Assembly: GCA_021158105.1 (NCBI GenBank)
Contig: JAGGVH010000041.1
Location: 1 to 36,625, forward strand
DNA length: 36,625 nucleotides
DNA from: Microcaldota archaeon
GTDB lineage: Archaea; Micrarchaeota; Micrarchaeia; Anstonellales; JAGGVH01
Reading direction: 5' to 3'
Both the position numbers and the translations under genes were made by a program. Below are positions 24,140-32,056 of the stretch, one piece after another. Below the pieces are notes generated by a model that was not told the origin of the DNA, made no database searches, and worked only from the letters and a program-made list of their open reading frames with translations. Positions within the stretch are counted from its first letter, which is position 1. Each line of letters starts with the position of its first letter.

Positions 24140-25744
24140 ATGCACTCTGTGAATGTTAATAAAAGATATCATAGGATAACTGGTTACATTATTGATGTTG
24201 CCAATGAAATTATTTATCCAGGCCAGATAGAATTTGATAATAAAATCAGGAGGATAACTCGTTTGCCTGAACATCTTGTTAAAAAGCAGTATATATTACC
24301 TGGCCTGGTGGATGCTCATGTTCATATTGAAAGTTCAATGTTGATCCCCAGTGAATATTCGCGGATTGCTGTCCAGCATGGTGTGGTGGCAGCAGTGGCT
24401 GACCCGCACGAGATTGCTAACGTTTTAGGTTTGAAAGGTATTAAGTTCATGTTATCAAATGGTAATAAAACACCGTTCAAGTTTTATTGGGGTGCACCGT
24501 CCTGTGTGCCTGCAACCCGGTTTGAAACTTCAGGTGCAGTGATTGATCATAACCTGATTGAAGTTCTTTTCCGTAAGTATGGTTTGTATCATTTATCAGA
24601 GGTGATGAATTATCCGGGCGTTATAAATCATGATATGGAAGTCATGGCAAAGATTGCAATCGCAAAAAGACTGGGCAAACATATAGATGGTCATGCCCCG
24701 GGATTGACAGGGCGCGATCTGGATAAATATATTTCGGCAGGCATTGAGACTGATCATGAATGTTATATGTTGAGCGAGGCGCGCGAGAAACAACGTAAAG
24801 GCATGAAAATAATTGTAAGACAAGGGTCAGCCGCCAAGAATTTAAATGAATTGTACTCCTTGTTAAATGATCCTGATACAATGTTATGCACTGATGACAT
24901 TCATCCTGATGACCTTTCTAATTCATACATTAATGGTATAATCAAGCAAGCGATCGAATTGGGCGTTCCAGTTATTAAGGCTATCAAGGCGGCGACATAT
25001 AATCCTGTTAAGCATTACGGTTTGAATGTGGGTTTATTGCATGAAGGTGACCCCGCAGACATTGTAATAATAGATAGTATTAACCGGTTCAATGTCATGT
25101 CCACATGGATAAATGGTGTTAAGGTTTATGATAGAGGTAAAATCTTTATCACTAAATCCAAGACAAAACCCATTAACATAATGCGTAGGTCAAAGGTAAA
25201 GTTATTTGATATAGTTGATAGAAAAGTTCCTTTTATAATAAAAGCTAAAGACGGACAATTGGTAACTGATAAGATTAACACGCCAGCATCCTGTATAAAC
25301 ATAAAAAAGGATGTGTTAAAGATAGTAGTTGTTAATAGGTATAAGAATACTAAACCTGCAGTGGGATACATTAGAGGTTTTGGGATTAAACACGGCGCGT
25401 TCGGGTCAACCATCATGCATGATTCTCATAACATTGGAGTAATCGGTGCTGATGACAAATCAATAGTTAAAGTAGTTAATACATTGATTAGGATCAAGGG
25501 TGGATTAGCAGTGTTATATAATAACCATTTATCAATACTTAGGTTACCTTATGCTGGGTTAATGACAAATGATTACCACCGTGCATCACAACAATATAAG
25601 AAGTTAACTAATGTTGTTAAACGTATGGGTTGTAAGTTTAAAGCGCCGTTCATGACATTGTCTTTCATGGGATTGTTGGTAATTCCTCATGCTAAGATTT
25701 CTGATAAAGGATTGTTTGATTGTGATAAGTTTGATTTTGCATAA
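24140..25744 (+). CDS. ade: Adenine deaminase
   Basis: The 534-residue amidohydrolase converts adenine to hypoxanthine and ammonia for purine salvage. Motifs of the adenine deaminase family are all visible: ILPGLVDAHVHIESSM, VVAAVADPHEIANVLG, GAPSCVPATRFETSGA, IDGHAPGLTGRDLDKYISAGIETDHEC, CTDDIHPDD, and the C-terminal AFGSTIMHDSHNIGVIGADD, the domain peculiar to Ade. A TATA element ATTTAAATATTA centred near 24115 is 26 nt before the ATG; leaderless. It stands alone, with unrelated genes on both sides. Confidence 0.95.
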   Translation: MHSVNVNKRYHRITGYIIDVANEIIYPGQIEFDNKIRRITRLPEHLVKKQYILPGLVDAHVHIESSMLIPSEYSRIAVQHGVVAAVADPHEIANVLGLKGIKFMLSNGNKTPFKFYWGAPSCVPATRFETSGAVIDHNLIEVLFRKYGLYHLSEVMNYPGVINHDMEVMAKIAIAKRLGKHIDGHAPGLTGRDLDKYISAGIETDHECYMLSEAREKQRKGMKIIVRQGSAAKNLNELYSLLNDPDTMLCTDDIHPDDLSNSYINGIIKQAIELGVPVIKAIKAATYNPVKHYGLNVGLLHEGDPADIVIIDSINRFNVMSTWINGVKVYDRGKIFITKSKTKPINIMRRSKVKLFDIVDRKVPFIIKAKDGQLVTDKINTPASCINIKKDVLKIVVVNRYKNTKPAVGYIRGFGIKHGAFGSTIMHDSHNIGVIGADDKSIVKVVNTLIRIKGGLAVLYNNHLSILRLPYAGLMTNDYHRASQQYKKLTNVVKRMGCKFKAPFMTLSFMGLLVIPHAKISDKGLFDCDKFDFA

Positions 25745-25808
25745 GTTGAAATGGATTTTTTAATAAAAGCCAAACATTTTTATATTTATCTTAATAAATG
25801 CATAATTA

Positions 25809-27542
25809 ATGACACCCATTGTTAAATCTTATACTTCAAATGATTATAATGATGTTGAGACTGCTAAGCACAAGAATAGGAATAAGTTTATGAATAGAGT
25901 TAGAAAAGTTTATAGAAATTATAATCTTAATTGTCAAGATATTGATTTGTTTTTAGAGAGTGTAAACGAGTTTTACAAGTTATGGGTTGAAATGAAAGAG
26001 GACGAATCATTAGTATTATCTTATGAAGGGTTTATGTTGTTGACTTTAGACAATTTTGATGAGATTATGTCTTTTGTTGGTAAAGAATATAAAAAGTTTA
26101 AACGTGTTGCAAAGAAGGATTATGGGGAAGACATTTTAGATATATCATCTATGAAAAATTTTGAATTGTTATTAAAAAATCTTAAGATTTTAACATCTAA
26201 GATTAGGGGTATGTTTGATAAATATGATGTTGTACCGTTGCTTATTAATGTGCCAGAATTGAAAGATAAGATATATCTCAAGGCTAAGAATGATATAGAT
26301 AATCTTGTTACTCTTTATGCTCACAGGAATGTCGAAGAATTGTTAAACTATGATTACGTTTATGGACCTGAGTTGGACGAGATTTGTGAGATGTTAGAGA
26401 TTGATTTGCATGAATTGGAAGAGGATGAAAAAGCAAAGATTTCCTCACGAACTATGACAAGAAACGATTTTAATAATATGATGAATCGTGTAATGATTGA
26501 ACACAGACCTCACCTTATTAAATTTGAACCGTTATCTTATGTTTTAGATGTTGAAGAGGTGGGGGAAGTAGTGTGGAATATTAAGTTGAATGATTATGAT
26601 GTTAAGGGTGCAGTTTTTAACAGGAAGAAAAATGTTGATATTTTTATGATGCTTCAGTTTATTGTTGAGCCGTGTGATAATTATACATTTGGAGTTGCAT
26701 ATTTTCTCAGAAGTAGGTTTCATAATATGAGATTGCTGATGTTTGGGGAGATAAAAGAGGGATTGGATAAGTATTATGAAGAGTTCAGTGTAGACAATAA
26801 TATAATAAATATCGGCCAGTTTCATGGTTTTCTGTTGAAATTGTATGGTAAAAGGATATCAGAACGGTTGGATACTTTAAATAAATTATCGTCAATGTTG
26901 AAACTTAGGTTTAATATATTAGCTTCTTTGATTGTGATTAGTATGGTTGGTGGGGACGATTTGACTGCATGGGTGGAGAATTTAGAATATGGCAAAATTA
27001 AAAGAATGCTTGAAAAATACCAATCAGTTGTTATAGATAATATTGATGTGCTACCGTCCTCTGCAGATGAAGTGTTTAAATTGATAGATAAAGGAATAAA
27101 ACGGCAGATTAATCATATGGAGCTGGGTGATGATGAAGTTATAGGGGATGTTTTGTCTTATGATGACGAGACTTTTGAGATTGATGACGAGACAAGAATA
27201 TACCTTGAATCAGTCAAGGTATCGCCTTATACTGTAATGTATGTTTTGTGGTGGGGACTAAGAAAGAAGAATAACTCTTGGGCATGCCAAAACGATTACA
27301 TCCCTAAGGAGCATGCAGTCGGCAATACTATTAGGAAAATGCGATCAGTTACTCATGATTTTAAGGTGAATGATAAGGATGTCAAAGATACAATAGAATT
27401 CTTAATTAATAAGGGAATATTATTACAGCATAAAAATAATGCTACTGTGGGCATTAACCTTAATGGGAGCAATGTTGACCCAAATCTGAGATATTTACAG
27501 GAATATTTAAAACGGATGATGTTTAAAGTGAGTATGTTGTGA
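25809..27542 (+). CDS. Large unknown acidic cytoplasmic protein
   Basis: I do not recognise this 577-residue protein. It is predominantly helical, rich in Asp, Glu and Lys, has no signal peptide or transmembrane segment, and uses many AT-rich codons. A short hydrophobic stretch ILASLIVISMVGGDD near residue 375 is a buried helix rather than a membrane anchor. The last 110 residues (VSPYTVMYVLWWGLRKKNNSWACQ to FLINKGILLQHKNNA) look like a winged helix, so DNA binding is possible. The ATG is 26 nt after TTTATATTTATC. It precedes the repeat protein by 56 nt on the same strand, so both may form one cassette. Confidence 0.75.
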   Translation: MTPIVKSYTSNDYNDVETAKHKNRNKFMNRVRKVYRNYNLNCQDIDLFLESVNEFYKLWVEMKEDESLVLSYEGFMLLTLDNFDEIMSFVGKEYKKFKRVAKKDYGEDILDISSMKNFELLLKNLKILTSKIRGMFDKYDVVPLLINVPELKDKIYLKAKNDIDNLVTLYAHRNVEELLNYDYVYGPELDEICEMLEIDLHELEEDEKAKISSRTMTRNDFNNMMNRVMIEHRPHLIKFEPLSYVLDVEEVGEVVWNIKLNDYDVKGAVFNRKKNVDIFMMLQFIVEPCDNYTFGVAYFLRSRFHNMRLLMFGEIKEGLDKYYEEFSVDNNIINIGQFHGFLLKLYGKRISERLDTLNKLSSMLKLRFNILASLIVISMVGGDDLTAWVENLEYGKIKRMLEKYQSVVIDNIDVLPSSADEVFKLIDKGIKRQINHMELGDDEVIGDVLSYDDETFEIDDETRIYLESVKVSPYTVMYVLWWGLRKKNNSWACQNDYIPKEHAVGNTIRKMRSVTHDFKVNDKDVKDTIEFLINKGILLQHKNNATVGINLNGSNVDPNLRYLQEYLKRMMFKVSML

Positions 27543-27598
27543 TTTATTAATAATCATTTTAAAGGTTGATGACAATTTAGATAAGTGGGGGTAAACTG

Positions 27599-28585
27599 AT
27601 GGTGAGAACAAATCATAAAATTAAGAATGTTTATTCTTCCTATGACAAAGAAAAGTTGTCATTTATTACTCACGGTGTGAGGAAAAGGACAGAATTTCAT
27701 TTTCATGGGCCATGTGTTGGTTTAACTTATGATCTCTCAATGCGTAAAAAATTGATTGAATGGTTTGATAGGATTAAGGATGATGTGCCGTTAAAGTTAA
27801 CACCTAAATTTATCAGAGTTGCTTATCCAATTAATTTTGAGATAGTGTGTATTCATTTCGGTGGTGGAAACAGAAATTTAAAACTTCAAACTGCAGAATC
27901 ATGGTATCGGGCTTTGAGAGTTTTAGGTTTGCCTCGATCAAAATGTGATAAGATTAACAGAATAAATCTATATATAAATGAAAGTTTCCTTATTAATTCA
28001 GATAGTATTAAGGTTGTAAATGATTTGGTAAACTGGGTTGGGGGTGATTTGATTCATCGAAACGATTATGAATTAACAGAACGTTATGTTAAAGATAATG
28101 ATCTTATTAAGTATGATTTAGTTAAGAAGATATTTAAAAAAATAAGTTTTTCGGTTTGGTATTTGTTTCTAAGGTCCGTTGGTTTTACAACAGAACGTAT
28201 ATCCTCTATCAAGGTATCTGAAAAGGTTTTAATGTTAAGACAAAAACCTGAAGCACAACCAATTATTAAGTGGTTTAATGGTAATAGGTTAGGTGAACGG
28301 TTGCCAATAAATCTTACTAAATCAAAAATAAGACATGAATTTCCAGAGAAATATAGCCAGATGATGAAAATTTTTGGTAATTATGGTGTGGCATTAAGAG
28401 TTTGTGGTGTGCCAGATGATAAAATTCTTAAGATTATTGACGAAGAAGCAAAAATTAAATCTCCTGAGCGTACGTATAATAGGCGTAGAGAATTCGCCGT
28501 TATCATTGCTAAAGTATTGGGTGGAGAAATTGACCCGAAATTGATTGAAGACATATTGAACAGTGGAGTAAAGATTGATTATTAA
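27599..28585 (+). CDS. Protein with three WYxALRxxGLP-type repeats
   Basis: Three related segments are visible in the 328 residues: TAESWYRALRVLGLPRSKCDKI (about residue 100), SFSVWYLFLRSVGFTTERISSI (about 185) and FGNYGVALRVCGVPDDKILKI (about 260). Each is preceded by a region with a WF...LP/L...I pattern. This is like the small helical repeats often found with HNH or homing endonucleases and other DNA-interacting phage or archaeal proteins; no HNH catalytic motif is seen. The protein is basic, in keeping with nucleic acid binding. GGGGG lies near the start. Function unknown; a DNA-recognition partner of the upstream large protein is a guess from proximity. Confidence 0.7.
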   Translation: MVRTNHKIKNVYSSYDKEKLSFITHGVRKRTEFHFHGPCVGLTYDLSMRKKLIEWFDRIKDDVPLKLTPKFIRVAYPINFEIVCIHFGGGNRNLKLQTAESWYRALRVLGLPRSKCDKINRINLYINESFLINSDSIKVVNDLVNWVGGDLIHRNDYELTERYVKDNDLIKYDLVKKIFKKISFSVWYLFLRSVGFTTERISSIKVSEKVLMLRQKPEAQPIIKWFNGNRLGERLPINLTKSKIRHEFPEKYSQMMKIFGNYGVALRVCGVPDDKILKIIDEEAKIKSPERTYNRRREFAVIIAKVLGGEIDPKLIEDILNSGVKIDY

Positions 28586-28592
28586 TCTATGA

Positions 28593-29606
28593 TTAATTAG
28601 TTGTTTGATGGATTGTTTTTGATATATCCATGTTTAATTCTCTGTTTGATACAGTGCATGCAAACCCGTGTGATTTGCATTTTATATAGTAACCATTGAT
28701 ATAATCTTTTTTGGTTGGGTAATCAATAGATAATACTATTTTTCCATCATTTTTAATCTGTTCTAAATACTGTATAACATCTTTGGTATATTTATTATCC
28801 TGTGGAGTGTCATCATCATACCATGTATCTTCAATACCTATACCATCTATTATCTTTTGATATTCATCATACTCATAAAGTTCTGGAGAGTTCTGAGGAA
28901 TTATTAGGAAGTTGGGATTGATTTTTCTTCCAGTTTCCTTAATCTTCTTTACAAATTCAATCATTTCTTTAGTTGAGTTTACATTTGGATAATCATTATA
29001 GTATTCATATGCATCTACAATGTCCAGATACAACCCATCGTAATTATGTGCAAGGTCTTGAGTTCTGTTCAGTATAATCTTCTGCCATTCAGGATACCAA
29101 AATTTAACTTTATAATTACCTTCCCACTCTGGGTTTTCATTATCTAAAAATTCTGGATTGCCCGGTCTCCAGTCTTCTTTCCAATATTCTCTATAATTCT
29201 CAGCTTCTCCAATGCTTAAGTATGCCAACACTATCTTATTTTTCTTTATGTTTTTCAATTGTTCATAAGTTAAGTTGGCATCGTCTGGGTCAATTACTAT
29301 TAAATCTACATTAAGGTTTATTAGATTGTGATATTTAGCATTTTGAAGTTGATAATGCCAAGTTGTAATTTTGTTATTCTCTGATAGTTCTGTATTGTTT
29401 GGTGATGTTGTGATATTATGGTTGCCAGTTGTATTGCTTAACTGGATCTCAGTAGTGTTGTTTGATTGTGTTACGGTGTTGTTGAGATATTGACTTTCTT
29501 CTTGGTCGTTTAATGTTTTGGTTGGTTCGCTAACTGATATACAACCTGTTAGGAATATCCAAATTATTATTACCATTATCTTTAATGTGTTCACATAATC
29601 ACCCAT
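28593..29606 (-). CDS. GH114-like (endo-alpha-1,4-polygalactosaminidase family) lipoprotein
   Basis: The N-terminus is a lipoprotein signal, IMVIIIWIFLTGC, with the modified Cys at 22. A 60-residue linker full of N-glycosylation sequons (NNT, NTT, NIT) follows. The rest is a TIM-barrel matching the TM1410/MJ1477/GH114 family: LAYLSIGEAENYREYW, VKFWYPEWQKII, DGLYLDIVDAYEYY, FLIIPQNSPEL, GIGIEDTWYDDDTP and VLSIDYPTKKD. Catalytic acids are expected among the Glu of IGEAE and the Asp of LDIVD. It should act on an extracellular polysaccharide, possibly host or neighbour cell-wall sugar. TATTTTTAAA near 29629 (plus strand) is about 26 nt from the ATG. It ends shortly after the stop of the convergent repeat protein. 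Confidence 0.88.
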   Translation of the reverse strand: MGDYVNTLKIMVIIIWIFLTGCISVSEPTKTLNDQEESQYLNNTVTQSNNTTEIQLSNTTGNHNITTSPNNTELSENNKITTWHYQLQNAKYHNLINLNVDLIVIDPDDANLTYEQLKNIKKNKIVLAYLSIGEAENYREYWKEDWRPGNPEFLDNENPEWEGNYKVKFWYPEWQKIILNRTQDLAHNYDGLYLDIVDAYEYYNDYPNVNSTKEMIEFVKKIKETGRKINPNFLIIPQNSPELYEYDEYQKIIDGIGIEDTWYDDDTPQDNKYTKDVIQYLEQIKNDGKIVLSIDYPTKKDYINGYYIKCKSHGFACTVSNRELNMDISKTIHQTTN

Positions 29607-29706
29607 TGTTTTATTGTTGATTTTATTTTTAAATTAACCGATTTTTTATAATCTTCAAAGAATTTTTTGAAATCGTACTTTTTTATGTAGGAGTTCAACT
29701 AAAACC

Positions 29707-29727
29707 AAAAGCCCCAGGAGGGATTTG
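29707..29727. repeat. attR-like partial copy of the tRNA-Thr 3' end
   Basis: AAAAGCCCCAGGAGGG continues ATTTG, identical over 21 bp to 31077-31097. It corresponds to the acceptor and T-arm 3' side of tRNA-Thr but is followed by CTCTCTTG, not by the rest of the tRNA. The surrounding 29607-29823 gap also holds the GH114 promoter and the ATPase operators. Confidence 0.85.
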
Positions 29728-29743
29728 CTCTCTTGTCAAAATT

Positions 29744-29761
29744 TGTATCATCTATAATACA
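29744..29761. promoter_or_regulatory. ATPase operator 1
   Basis: TGTATCATCTATAATACA is an inverted repeat TGTATC-N6-AATACA with one mismatch. It lies 33 bp from operator 2 in the same orientation, also followed by a T-run. Three DNA turns of separation would put two bound dimers on one face. Confidence 0.6.
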
Positions 29762-29776
29762 TTTTTTAGGTATTTT

Positions 29777-29794
29777 TGTATCATTCACGATACA
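29777..29794. promoter_or_regulatory. ATPase operator 2
   Basis: TGTATC-ATTCAC-GATACA has perfect 6-bp arms and abuts TTTTTAAAT, the TATA box whose centre is 25-26 nt before the ATPase start codon. A protein here could block TBP/TFB or recruit it. Confidence 0.65.
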
Positions 29795-29823
29795 TTTTTA
29801 AATCTTAATGCACTAATTTAAGC

Positions 29824-31071
29824 ATGAAAGAAGTGATAAAGAAAATAATCTCAGAAGGATGGGATTTAAAACTAAGTTATATACCACGAAATCTAATATC
29901 ATCAGAATTGATAACAAGTAATGTGCCTTTGGTACTCACCGGACCTAGGCGAGCAGGTAAGAGTTATACGATGTATGAGATTAGAGAAGTGCTAAGAAAA
30001 AAAGGCAAAGATTTTGTATACATAAACTTTGAGGATGAGCGTTTATTACAATTTAAAACCGAAGATTTTGACCTTATCCTTGAAGCATATTACGAGCTAA
30101 GAGAGGAAAAACCAGTGTTATTCTTTGATGAGATTCATAATGTTAATGGATGGGAAAGGTATGTTAGGAGGCTTGCAGATAATGGATACAAAGTTGTCAT
30201 AACAGGTTCTAACTCTAAAATGTTAAGCAAAGAGATTGCAGAAAGATTAGGTGGCAGATTTATCGAGATTAATATCTATCCACTCAGTTTTAAAGAATTT
30301 CTTAAATTCAAAGGTGTTGAGTTTAAAGAGGAATACTTATACTCTAAACAAAGGTTCAAGTTAAAGAAATACTTTGATGAATATCTTGAGTTTGGTGGGT
30401 TCCCGGAAGTTTCGTTATTCTCTGGGAAAATGAGTAAAGAAAAACTTCTTAACACCTATTTTGACCTAGTGTTCTATAAAGATTTAGTCTCTCGAGAAAG
30501 AGTAGAAAATGAAGAAGTTCTCAAACTTATAATTAAAAAATTAAGAGAGAACATAGGTAAATTAATAACTCCAAGGAGGATCTACTCTTTCTTAAAAGAA
30601 TCAGATATGCCTATAAGTCCTAATACTGTTGACAGGTATATTAACTATTTACAAGAATCATTTCTAATCATTTCTTGTTTACCTTTTGCAAAATCAGTAT
30701 CAAAACAGATACGTAAGAAGAGATACTTCATCGATAATGGTTATGTTAAGTTATTTGAGATAAAAGAAGATAAAGGATTGATGTTAGAAAATTTGATATT
30801 TACAGAATTAATAAAAAAAGGAAAGAAAGTGTTTTATCATCTTGGGCAAAATGAATGTGATTTTATCTTAGGTTCAAATGAAGCAATGCAGGTTACGTAT
30901 GAACTGAATAAAGAAAATGAAGATAGGGAAGTGAAAGGTCTTTTGGAAGCTATGAAGACATATAAACTCAAAAAAGGATACATAATAACCAATGATCAAG
31001 AAAAAGAGATAAGAGTTAATAACAAGAAGATCATAATCATGCCAGCATGGAAATGGATTTTAAAAAATTAA
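29824..31071 (+). CDS. DUF4143 AAA ATPase
   Basis: The 415-residue protein has Walker A GPRRAGKS (40-47), Walker B VLFFDE (98-103), sensor region VVITGSNSKMLSKEIAERLGGR, and the conserved IYPLSFKEFLKF that typifies AAA_14. The DUF4143 region with YLEFGGFPEV and a PD-(D/E)XK-like end (CDFILGSNEAMQVTYELNKEN) completes it. These ATPases are widespread in archaea and often strain-specific; the function is not established. The mRNA is leaderless. It is the only gene between two copies of a tRNA-end repeat, so it was probably acquired. The stop lies 9 nt from the tRNA 3' end. Confidence 0.93.
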   Translation: MKEVIKKIISEGWDLKLSYIPRNLISSELITSNVPLVLTGPRRAGKSYTMYEIREVLRKKGKDFVYINFEDERLLQFKTEDFDLILEAYYELREEKPVLFFDEIHNVNGWERYVRRLADNGYKVVITGSNSKMLSKEIAERLGGRFIEINIYPLSFKEFLKFKGVEFKEEYLYSKQRFKLKKYFDEYLEFGGFPEVSLFSGKMSKEKLLNTYFDLVFYKDLVSRERVENEEVLKLIIKKLRENIGKLITPRRIYSFLKESDMPISPNTVDRYINYLQESFLIISCLPFAKSVSKQIRKKRYFIDNGYVKLFEIKEDKGLMLENLIFTELIKKGKKVFYHLGQNECDFILGSNEAMQVTYELNKENEDREVKGLLEAMKTYKLKKGYIITNDQEKEIRVNNKKIIIMPAWKWILKN

Positions 31072-31076
31072 TATGG

Positions 31077-31097
31077 AAAAGCCCCAGGAGGGATTTG
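31077..31097. repeat. attL-like repeat in the tRNA-Thr gene
   Basis: This copy overlaps the intact 3' part of the tRNA gene (acceptor and T-stem 3' strands, 17-18 nt) plus 3 nt beyond the discriminator. It is identical to 29707-29727. Confidence 0.85.
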
Positions 31098-31209
31098 AAC
31101 CCTCAACCTCTCGCTTTCCCACACAGGATTTCTTAGTGCAGGTTCTTTGCTGCCGAAGCAGTAAAGAAAGTGCTACGAGGCGAGCGCTCTACCATTGAGC
31201 TACTGGGGC
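31080..31209 (-). tRNA. tRNA-Thr (CGU) with 58-nt intron at 37/38
   Basis: Read on the minus strand: acceptor GCCCCAG/CTGGGGC with discriminator U73, U8-A9, D-stem GCTC/GAGC, anticodon stem CTCGC/GCGAG, variable loop AGGTT and T-arm GAGGG-TTCAAAT-CCCTC. The spliced loop is C-U-CGU-A-A, so the anticodon is CGU (reads ACG). G1-C72, C2-G71 and U73 agree with archaeal threonine identity. Exons are 31174-31209 and 31080-31115; the intron is 31116-31173. A bulge-helix-bulge forms: helix CUCG/UGGG between 3-nt bulges UA|G and AA|A, cut after the second base of each bulge. CCA is not encoded. The 3' end is part of the 21-bp repeat. Confidence 0.96.
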
Positions 31210-31339
31210 TCAATCTACTGAGGTTATATGGATATATTAATAGATAATATTATAAGTCTAATTTCAAGAGTTTTCTTCATTCAAATTTTAATTAAAATAA
31301 CAGATATATTTAAAAACACTTTTAACCATAATTATACAC

Positions 31340-32056
31340 ATGGAACAAATGCGTAAAAAAGCTTTAAAGAATAAGATAAAAGTTCATGGTCTATTCCCTA
31401 AAAAGCGTAATGAATTTTTAGATAAATTCTTAGATTATCAAAAAGAACTTGAATCAGAATTGGGTATAAACATTTGGGAGATGCTCGAAAACCTTCCAGA
31501 AAATATCATTGTAAAACCTTTATCTGTAGACTTAGATTTCAAGAGTTTTTATGTAGGTAGGTGCGAATTAAAAGAAAAGAAGATGTTTATTTCACATTTC
31601 TTACATGATAATAGGTATAAGGTAGAGTTTACGATTAATTTTAGTATTTATTCTGTAAATAAAGAATTGTTCGATTCTCCATTCTTTGAATTTTTGAAGA
31701 AAGCAAAAAATGTTGACACAATGGCAGGGATCACTAAACCAATAATAATCCACGAACTTATGCACTTAGCTCTTGATGTTTACTTTCTTTATGAGTATGG
31801 GATAGATTATCTAAGAACGCTTAGCAATTCTATGAATGATGTTAAAATGGTTCACGAAGCAGTGGCGTATGTCACAGGATACCATTTTGGTGGAAAATTA
31901 CCCGATGATAAAAAGTTTAAATTTGGCATAATCAATCAAGAGCTTTTTGATCATGCTTTTAAAATATTAAAAGAAAGTGGTTTAAGGGCAGTGTTTGATT
32001 GGGGTGTTGGAAGAATAAGAAAGGTGTTATTTGGTTCTTCGTCACCACAAGAATGA
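31340..32056 (+). CDS. Putative zinc metalloprotease-like HExxH protein
   Basis: HELMH at residues 138-142 (PIIIHELMHLALDVYFLYEYG) is an HExxH zinc site, and E173 in MVHEAVAYVTGYHF about 30 residues later is a fitting third ligand, giving a gluzincin-like arrangement. The N-terminal 120 residues, with a beta-hairpin-rich VGRCELKEKKMFISHFL part, are not recognised. No signal peptide, so it acts in the cytoplasm. A TATA element near 31312 is about 26 nt before the ATG. The C-terminus (FKILKESGLRAVFDWG) also occurs as a relic at 24.0 kb. Its stop abuts the stop of the convergent tgt gene with no gap. Confidence 0.75.
   Translation: MEQMRKKALKNKIKVHGLFPKKRNEFLDKFLDYQKELESELGINIWEMLENLPENIIVKPLSVDLDFKSFYVGRCELKEKKMFISHFLHDNRYKVEFTINFSIYSVNKELFDSPFFEFLKKAKNVDTMAGITKPIIIHELMHLALDVYFLYEYGIDYLRTLSNSMNDVKMVHEAVAYVTGYHFGGKLPDDKKFKFGIINQELFDHAFKILKESGLRAVFDWGVGRIRKVLFGSSSPQE

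Larger units (their letters stand above)
29707..31097. mobile_element. Putative small element integrated at the tRNA-Thr 3' end
   Basis: A perfect 21-bp direct repeat bounds the segment. The right copy is the last part of the tRNA-Thr gene plus 3 bp; the left copy has lost the rest of the tRNA. This is the footprint of site-specific integration into a tRNA 3' end, where the end is rebuilt on the element side. The only cargo is the DUF4143 ATPase gene with its own promoter and two operators. There is no integrase, so it is immobile now or was moved in trans. A local duplication of the tRNA end is the alternative. Confidence 0.45.

Noticed and set aside
29707-29727. Second tRNA gene
   Set aside because: Only the 3' acceptor/T-stem segment is present; no D-arm, anticodon arm or acceptor 5' strand follows, so it is a repeat, not a gene.
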